A program made the position numbers and the translations under genes. Source: Microvelia longipes (lineage: Eukaryota > Arthropoda > Insecta > Hemiptera > Veliidae). From it: DNA of 64,000 nucleotides. The notes below the pieces were generated by a model. It was not told where the DNA came from. It saw nothing but the letters and a program-made list of their open reading frames with translations, and made no database searches. Positions 56,270 through 64,000 of this stretch are shown here, in pieces. How positions within the stretch are numbered: the first letter of the stretch is position 1; each line of letters begins with the position of its first letter. The DNA is taken from assembly GCA_018340805.1 (NCBI GenBank), contig JACMZG010001908.1:31464513-31528512 (forward strand), read 5' to 3'.

Positions 56270-57146
56270 TTTACTTCTCATTTATACCGTAGGTATATAG
56301 GAAATGTATTGTATTTGCAAAAAAATCAAAAAATGGAAAAATAATTCATTGAGTTGAAATTTAGTACAAGAGTAACCCTTTATGTAAGTTAAGTAGTTTG
56401 AATGTTGAACTTTAAGTAGATGAATGTGTATTTATTGTATTTGTATGAATATGGGGAGTGTATGTATAGTATCGTAGTGAGTTTATGTGTATACATGTAT
56501 GTATGTGTGGGTAAGCATATGTGTGTAGGTACATATATGTGTGCATATGTAAACATGAATGTGTGAGTGTATATATCTATGAGTATGGAAGTATATGTAT
56601 GTGTGTAAGTATATATATGTAAGTATATATAAGTATATGTGTGGGTGTGGTTAAGTGTATATGGATATTGGATATTGTAATATTGTAAATGTAATGTAAT
56701 TAGTAGTGTATAATGAATGTATAAAGTGTAAGGTAATACATAACGTACATAATGCATAAAATTATAATGATGCATAGTGCAGATACAGTAATAATATAAA
56801 TATATAAATAAATAATAATAATAATAATAATAAATAATGATAATAATAATAAAATAGTAATAATAATACAATAATAAGTGGAATACATAATGCATAATGT
56901 GTACATAATGTACATGATACATGATAATGCATGGTACAAATGCAGTAATACGTATAACACAATAATATAATAATGCAATAATATAGTATAATGTTACATA
57001 ATGCATAAAGTATGTTTGTATGTAAATGTAGTTTTGTGATAGTGTAATATAATGTATTAATTGTAATAATAAATGTATATGATCTCTTGAAAATAAGAAT
57101 GTACAGCATGATGTATGTATGTAAAAATGTTAAATGTATGTAAAAA

Positions 57147-57182
<36 letters not shown>

Positions 57183-57420
57183 TACGACCTAAATGGCAAC
57201 ATTAAGACAATAACATTGTTAAATCTGTATTATAAAATCTATGATTCCAAGCGCCTGTAGTACTACGTGGAGCAGGCGCTCTAAATAAATGTATATAAAA
57301 AAAAAAAAAAAAACCCTTTATGTTATTTATAAGTATAAAAGTTTCATTTCAATACTGTAAGTATAACTACAGGCTTTTTTACCATAATAAGCAGTATCGA
57401 ACATCAGTGCCTGAATGGCA
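56270..57420 (+). repeat. Dispersed repeat R1, split by a 926 bp insertion
   Basis: TACCGTAGGTATATAGGAAA at 56284; the ACCCTTTATG word seen in R1 at 12080 is the duplicated target. Confidence 0.55.
56386..57311 (+). mobile_element. Retroposed element with simple-sequence body and poly(A)
   Basis: TSD AACCCTTTATGT at 56374-56385 and 57312-57323. The body is mostly GTAT-, AAT- and ATGT-rich simple sequence with an internal poly(A) at about 57151-57180. The 3' end has an AGCGCCTG/CAGGCGCT hairpin (57249-57282), then AATAAA and poly(A). The long minus-strand frames here are artefacts of the repeats. Confidence 0.6.
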
Positions 57421-57600
57421 GTGGGAATAAAACCAATGTATTTACTATCTGAGGACGAGCAAAGCGAGTCTGAAGACGTAATGCAGTATAAATTTTGTAT
57501 AACTTCGCTCGTCCCTGAGGACGAGCGATAGTCCAAAGAAGGAGGATGAACGTAGCCAATCCGATGTGAGCAGACATAGAGTAGTTATATTACTAGTTTA
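57390..57600 (+). mobile_element. 5S-rRNA-derived SINE copy
   Basis: AGCAGTATCGAACATCAGTG, CCTGAATGGCAGTGGGAATA, then GACGAGCAAAGCGAGTCTGA; diverged head. Confidence 0.55.
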
Positions 57601-58094
57601 TATAAGTTGTACACTGCCACGGTAGCATATAATTATAAAGTACTGAAGTAAATCTCTATATATGTATTAGGTACTTAACGTAATTTTTTTAAAATTACAG
57701 CCCGAACAGAAAACTTTTTGAGGTTTCGTATTTTTTGCAATTTTTGCTTAGTCATTATTGTGCATTATATGCAGAGCGCACAATGGAGTGGCAGCTTATG
57801 AGGACCCCAGCCTCATAAGCTTATTATTCCTTCGTTAAAAATGTAATAAAATTGTAAAAATGTCCTGAGAGCTCTAAGATGTTTTAAGCCTCTTATTGTA
57901 TTATAGGATATCACATGATTAGAATCAGTTGACAGCCCGGGAAAACAGTGAAGAGGAACCAATGAGATTAATCCAAACTAGACGAAATTTTAGTTCCGTT
58001 CCCTTTTCAATATATATGAAATATGAATATTTTTTCATATGTATTAACATTACCATATTTGCATGTACCTTTCCAATAAATATGTATATATAAT

Positions 58095-58104
58095 TTTTTT
58101 ATAT

Positions 58105-58172
<68 letters not shown>

Positions 58173-58190
58173 CATATATATTACTAGAGG
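58095..58190. repeat. (TA)n microsatellite
   Basis: About 90 bases of TA with short interruptions. Confidence 0.95.
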
Positions 58191-58194
58191 GGGC

Positions 58195-58880
58195 ATACCC
58201 TATCAACAACAACACATCAACAATCCTTGACAAAAATCAAAAGCTTTAAGATAAATTTTAGAATAATGTATGTTAATAATGTTTCATACTAAAACAAAAT
58301 CTCCGACATCTAAATCTTAAAACAACTCAAAATACCTTAACTAATAATAACTACAAGATAATAACCTCTGGAAAAACAGATCATTAAAATGAGCGAAAAA
58401 ATGATGCCTAAAAGCTCCGTATAGAAATATAATGACAGGATATTAGACTCAAGGACAAGTATTACTTGATGTACAGAGAAATAAGATTAACGCGCTGGAC
58501 TGGACCGGCAGCTACTCGACCACAATGTATCAACTATTACAACCAGTCCACTAACTATGTAGACACTATAACATCATAGTATTTACATAAACTACAACTA
58601 TTTCTAATGATACAACCCAGATTTACATATTAAGATGACCAGAACTCTGGTTTAGGTATATTTTATATGAATTCATTCAGACTCATTTATAATGTAAAAC
58701 AAGAAGCATTCGGCCTCTTGGCCACTTTGGTGCGTCGACGCTTTGGCCGCTTTAGGGCCACTTAGTTGTTGTCCTATAACAGTTTTTTATATTACTAGTT
58801 TATATTAGGGGCATAGTGCTTCGATATTTTCGAATGTATTTTTCGAATGTTTTTTGTTTTTTATGTGTGTGTTTTTGTAT
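58195..58880. other. Intergenic, no supported gene
   Basis: A GC-richer stretch at 58695-58765 with TTGGCCACTTTGG-like words was not recognised. Confidence 0.35.
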
Positions 58881-58979
58881 GTTTTTTGTTTGTCAATCAA
58901 TAAAACCAGAACTGAAGCAAAAATAAATTTTAAACTTCATGAATGTATTAAACATACATACTAGTACCTGTGTAAACAA

Positions 58980-58994
58980 ACACACACAAACACA

Positions 58995-59058
<64 letters not shown>

Positions 59059-59070
59059 TATATATATAAC
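58980..59070. repeat. (AC)n(AT)n compound microsatellite
   Basis: CACACACA run passing into TATATA. Confidence 0.95.
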
Positions 59071-59614
59071 ATTTATAGAATTGTGTTTGTACTGATTGAT
59101 TTTAGAAGCCCAATAGACAAAATCTGAAAAGGTTGAGAACATTATTTGTTAGATCTTTCTAAGAAGTCTGTTATTATTTATGTTATGTATGTATTGATAA
59201 AGTAATAACTTTTAAATAAAGAATTAAAACATTTTCATTTACTTAAATATGTAAGTCATATATAAGTATAATACTATTATAAAGTCTTACGTTTTATAAG
59301 AATTAAACATAATAAAGTTTAATGTTATGATATATAATACGTTAAACCATTTAGTATAAGTAATATTGTATAAGTAATAGCATTCCTATGAAACCCATAA
59401 GTAATACTTAAAAATTATATCTTGTAAAGTTTGATACAAGCTAATTTATTTAATACTTATAACACCAATGAAAAATAATTGCTGTCATAATACAAATAAG
59501 ATGCATAGTAATATGATTACTACCTTAATACCTTATTATAAAATATAATACATAACATCTATAAGGAATATCGTAGTTCAGGGGTTTTAACAGTCGTCTT
59601 TATTTTGACTTGTT

Positions 59615-59785
59615 GAAACAGTAGGTATATAGTATTATGTTTGCACTAAAATCCGAAACCGAGATTTCACCGACTTATCCATGTTAAGAGTTTTTAAAAA
59701 CTGCTATCAGATTTGTCCCATCCAGATCATATTTTATATCACGTCATTAACTGGCATTTAATAAGCCAGTTAATAAGGAAATTTA
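59615..59785 (+). repeat. R1 fragment
   Basis: AACAGTAGGTATATAGTATT, CCGAAACCGAGATTTCACCG and ACGTCATTAACTGG. Confidence 0.6.
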
Positions 59786-59807
59786 TAATAAGGAAAGTTA
59801 TAATAAG

Positions 59808-60625
59808 GAAGCATAGAGCGAGGTCAGGGCCTAGATGGGTGACTCGCTGAGAATAAAACGGATAGTCCAAGAGCCAGACCTAAAAAAAGTAACTCATTGT
59901 ACTACTTCAAACCAAATTTTTATGAAAATATACCTTTAATTATGAAGGAAAATCATAGTCTGCCTATCCAGATTCGAGCCCTTTATAGCAATGCGCTCAT
60001 TCAAAATATTAGAAAATCGCACAAATTCCAGTTCTCCCGGTGGGTCGTGTGCAAAACATGAAGAGAACTTTTTTTTAAGCTGATGAAATTTCCTATAAAA
60101 CGAGTGTTTTTTCGTCAAATTCGGATGAATACTACTAAAGTTATGACATTTGTTAAATGACCAAAAAATGCACAAAAAAACAATATTTTTCCAAAGAAAT
60201 TCGCTGACTTGGCATAAATAAATAATTTTTCAGTGTTTTTGAAAGAACCATAACTTTGGTTACAGTCAACCGATTTTCATGGTTAAACACTCGTTTTACA
60301 GAAAATTTTATCACCTTTAAAAAATGTTCTCTTCGTGTTTTGCACATGAAGAGTGGACCCACAGGGAACCACTTATTTCAAGAAAACTGAAATTCGTGCG
60401 ATTTATCAGTCAATCAATTTATTTATCAATCGTATGAAGGGCTCCACTCTGTATAGGCAGACTATGTTTTTTCTTCATAATTTAAGGTATATTTTCAGAA
60501 ATATTTGGTTTGAATTAGTAAAAAATAAGTTACATTTTTTCAGGTCCGGCTCTTGGACTAGGATGTTGTGAGAATGAGCTTCACGAATCTGATATGGTAA
60601 TAAAAAGTTCCGAGGATGATCTAAA
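59808..60625 (+). mobile_element. 5S-rRNA-derived SINE interrupted by a MITE
   Basis: GCATAGAGCGAGGTCAGGGC, CTAGATGGGTGAC and GAATAAAACGGATA before the insert. GAGAATGAGCTTCACGAATC and AAAAGTTCCGAGG after it. Confidence 0.6.
59865..60558. mobile_element. Foldback MITE with TA target duplication
   Basis: Begins GTCCAAGAGCCAGACCTAAA and ends with the complement of GTCCAAGAGCCGGACCTGAA. Each end is flanked by TA. The arms are about 330 bp and meet near 60215. There is no transposase; TA duplications point to Tc1/mariner-type mobilisation. Confidence 0.8.
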
Positions 60626-63280
60626 ATCATATTTAAAATATAGTTAAAATCACATTTCAAGCATATAGACTTTTACTTCAGTATTCTTTTTGGAAAACTA
60701 CCAAACCGTATTTGAACGGTTATTTTATAGCAAATTTTTGACATTTTAAAGAATATATTTCAAGAGACTTAGAAAAAATCTCATACGCTGAGATAGTTTT
60801 ATATCTTAAGCTGTATAGCTTTATTTGTAAACGAATAAAAGTACTGTGAGAATATCGCAGACTAGTTGATCACTGAAACTTATAATGTTGCAAGATTTAT
60901 TTTCCCAAAGATACCTTGCCAAAGATATTTTTTAATGCTGAATTTAGGTAATTTTACTTAACTCTTATATATTGACTTCAAAAAAAAAAAAATTTACAGT
61001 CATAGCACGGATTCGTGAGTAAGGAATCATCACAGTCAATGAGTCCGCGTCTATTATCCACGTCTGAAAACGAAGAAGTGAATAATAGTTATAAAGTGAC
61101 GACGGAGACATAGTGACGTATTTTAAATATTATATGAATGCGAGGTGGCAGTTGTAAATGTCAATCATAGAGTTAGAACCGGCACTAGGTCAATAAGAGG
61201 AGAGTATATTGTTGTGTCTGAACTTCCTTATAGCTGTATCTCGTACTCATATTATACCTATAAATATGATAAGAAAATAACAGAGGGTAGGATCATATGA
61301 AATCAGTAGCAACGTAAAAACAAGTTAGTAGACATTGAAAAGAGAGTACAACAAAAACCTTTGTCAAATAGGAGAGAAATACGGAATATTAAAATAAAGG
61401 AATTTATTGAAATAATAAGATATTAGTGTTTAGCCGAATTGTTTTTGACAGAAAAGACTGAATAATGTCCTTAAATTGACGACGGACAAAGAAAAGGACA
61501 TAAGATTTAACAAAATAGCATTAAATGTAAATTCGACACTAAACTTTACCACTTTTTGTTTAGATTAATGTTAAACATTACATCACTTTGATTTGTTTAT
61601 AACATGTTGGAGCCACAAAATTTTTGTCTGTTTTGATAACCTTGCTCCAGTGACAATAGAATGTCTGCATACATTGAGAGATCATGTAACCAAATCAATA
61701 TGGATATTCTAATTAGTAGTCCATTGTCAATAACTTATAAATCAAATAATTGTTTTATATTTTCTGTCAGAAAAAAGTGATTAAACCGTAGCTACAGATA
61801 ATTTTTGGTAAAAATTAAGCTAAGTTGTGAAAAAATCAAAAATGCTTTGCTTTCGCACACCTCTTTTTATTAGGGGAGGGGGTAAAGGGATATCAAACAG
61901 ACTCATGTTTTCGAATCTTAAATTCATTGAATGCCTTTCCTTGAAAGGTTTTCTTGCCACCTCTAGCCATTTAGGCAGCAATTAGGGAGAAGGTAAATTG
62001 GAATTATTAAAAACCGTAATTTGGTTACGTTTAATATTCTCTTCACCGTTCACAAAGCACCTGATAATTTTCGTGTAAGTATCTTTTACAAATATTTATA
62101 ATTTTAAATCTTATTGCATAAAATCATTAAGAAGTAATGTTAACTACATTAATTATACTTTATTATATTACTTAATTAGCATTACATTGTTGCGGCACTT
62201 TCTTTACTGACGAGAGATAGGAATCAAAAATTACTTTCCATAGCAACAAACACTTTATTACCATGTTACATTTACTATTTTGAAATATTTTTTTATTTTA
62301 AACTTTAAGATCTACAATTATTATGACAACTGGAGGTGAGTCTTATAGATTTTTGCCGACTTAGAAATAAAGCATCTACTCTTCTAGGCAGCAGATAAAA
62401 TTACACTTTTCTGAGTCTCAATAAAAAAACTTAATTTCTATGTTATTGGCATTTATAGAGAATTTTCAAAAATAAATCACCCTTGTAAATGACATTATTT
62501 CTGTATTGCTTCCTATGCATATTTTGTTCAATTTAAAAGAAAGTTTAGGGTAATTATAAATCAGATTACAGAATTGTGACGCAGTACCCATTCGTTTTAT
62601 TTCTTTCTTAATGAGCAGTTTAAGTCTCTGTAATAAAAGACTTTTAAATGATAAATCTGCTGCGATATCATCAAAAACGTTCCATATAATTTAAATTTTA
62701 TAAGAGCAATTTTTATATAATAAATAATAACGAAATACATGCCTCAAAAATAAACAAATTGATTATACCACTGTTTAAAATTTAATTATGTTAATTATGC
62801 GTCTAAAAATTGAAGCTTAAGTATAGACATTAGAAAAAATTCGCCCAGAGTAAAAAAAAATGCTTTGTTTTTCGCTTGAACACAATTCATTCATTAGATT
62901 TAAATAAATGTGGTTAAAATTTCACCTTTTAAATAACAATTAATGCCTATAAATAATCTTAAAATGAGAGCAAGGTAATGAATGAATAGTGTTGTTAAGC
63001 CAAAATTAAGGCATTTCTACTCTTGGCAAATTGTTTCTAATGTCAATACTTAAGCTTTAATCTAAAACAATATTTTTATTTATGAATAGCCTAAAAAAAA
63101 AAAATCAAAAATATGAAAAATAATTTGTAGTTGCACATTTTCTAATTGATAATAATTGAAAATTATTATACAAAAATAAGTAAAAGTAAGAAAAAAAATG
63201 GATAATTAGTATCCATCTTTCTGCTCTCAAAGTAAGAATATTGAAAATGGATTAAAATTTGATTTTAACTTTAATTCTTA
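60626..63280. other. Intergenic, no supported gene
   Basis: AT-rich sequence with no recognised repeat and no convincing frame on either strand. Confidence 0.4.
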
Positions 63281-63289
63281 TTTTAAAGA

Positions 63290-63945
63290 AGGTATTGGAT
63301 TTTCCGATTACCACCTAAAAGCCTTTTGCGTTCCAAACTTCGAGAACCCCATATGCAACAATTTTTAATCAACATACACATGACATTCGATAAAAATTGA
63401 ACTAATGCTTTTAATGAAACGAAACTTGGCACAACTGTTGGGTTTTTATATGACTACACTCGTGCTAGATTAGAAATTTATTTTTACCTGTTTCCACTTT
63501 TTATGAATGTAAGAAAAGTTTTCTGAGTCAATATGCAGGTTTAAAAAAAATATTTTCCAGAGAGCACAACTAGACTTTTTGAACCAAGATTTGTATCAAG
63601 ATAGATTTTAGTCCTAAGATTTGACTCCAGCATGAATATATTGAATACTACAATATATAGATACAAAGATAACAGACACATATGTAACATACATAGGCAT
63701 ATTGGTTCAAACTGCTCAGGAGGTCTTAAAAACACCTAAAACTGATAATTGCACAGGAGATACCTCCAACAGGGTTAGTTGGGGGGAATACCCGATGTAA
63801 GAGACCGCGGGTGGATGGAGTGGTTACCGCTAAGGACCTAGATGTCGAAGCGGGTAATCCGGGCAAAAAAAACAAAAAAAAAACTGATAATTCACGTGAA
63901 ATACCGGTTTCGTATTTTTAATGTAAACAATACTTTTCTATGTAA
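63290..63945 (-). repeat. Dispersed repeat R1, split by a short SINE
   Basis: The minus strand reads AGAAAAGTATTGTTTACATT, ATACGAAACCGGTATTTCAC, then after the SINE AGGTGTTTTTAAGACCTCCT. Confidence 0.65.
63751..63879 (+). mobile_element. 129 bp SINE-like insertion with 13 bp TSD
   Basis: TSD AAAACTGATAATT at 63738-63750 and 63880-63892. The A-box-like GGGTGGATGGAGTGGTTACC lies inside, and GAAGCGGGTAATCCGGGC stands where a B box would be. It ends in an A-rich tail. Confidence 0.65.
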
Positions 63946-64000
63946 TTAAAATTGTTTGAAAATTCCTAAATAATAATAATTTATTTAATAATTGTTACAA

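Noticed and set aside
56389..57202. Long minus-strand ORFs (up to 205 codons)
   Set aside because: Composition is Tyr/Ile/His from GTAT and AAT repeats inside a retroposed simple-sequence element.
63785..63865. tRNA gene
   Set aside because: No proper B box or acceptor stem; the whole unit is bounded by a TSD and an A-rich tail.

Overview
The window is a piece of an insect nuclear genome: AT-rich, intron-rich and dense with transposable elements. Two intact seven-exon odorant receptors of the insect-specific 7tm_6 family show that it is an insect. The order cannot be fixed from the sequence. There is no sign of bacterial, organellar or viral sequence.

Only three confident protein-coding genes are present, and they overlap. 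An SLC26-type sulfate/anion transporter (633 codons plus stop) lies on the minus strand in 11 exons from 42540 down to 4949. All splice phases close and the concatenated exons give one continuous reading frame. Its first intron is about 25.1 kb (17231-42360). Two tandem odorant receptor genes on the opposite strand sit wholly inside this intron: OR-A at 21151-28217 and OR-B at 30262-37540. Each OR has seven exons of identical length and phase and encodes 367 residues. Exons 2-5 are clearly diverged, but exon 6 is 150/156 identical, which suggests local gene conversion. A weak candidate first exon of another minus-strand gene lies at 761-788.

The rest is introns and intergenic DNA full of repeats, many with readable target-site duplications (TSDs). 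(a) Penelope-like (PLE) insertions at 6490, 14164, 25325, 31125 and 39721, with a weaker one near 20382. The complete ones are palindromic, with 11-12 bp TSDs and a one-sided extension of about 33-38 bp. Several carry hammerhead-ribozyme-like motifs, and one keeps the end of the PLE ORF. (b) A SINE family whose head resembles the 3' half of 5S rRNA (25.1, 29.25, 31.0, 54.4, 57.4 and 59.8 kb). (c) tRNA-derived SINEs (10147, 17770, 63751). (d) A foldback family with a tRNA-like core (13.1, 47.0-49.4, 52.7-53.4 kb). (e) A dispersed repeat, here called R1, that often carries TGACGTCA (11.6, 17.4, 28.3, 38.6, 44.7, 54.5-55.4 kb and others). (f) A decayed mariner transposase, a 5'-truncated non-LTR fragment with a (TAA)n-like tail, a hAT-like element and a TA-flanked foldback MITE.

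Layout: 0-0.9 kb left edge; 1.4-2.75 kb hAT-like element; 4.9-17.2 kb transporter exons 11 to 2; 17.2-42.4 kb intron 1 with the two ORs and nested transposons; 42.36-42.54 kb transporter exon 1; 42.5-64 kb gene-poor, repeat-rich DNA. The three genes share no pathway. Their link is positional: the receptors are read against the transporter, from inside its intron.
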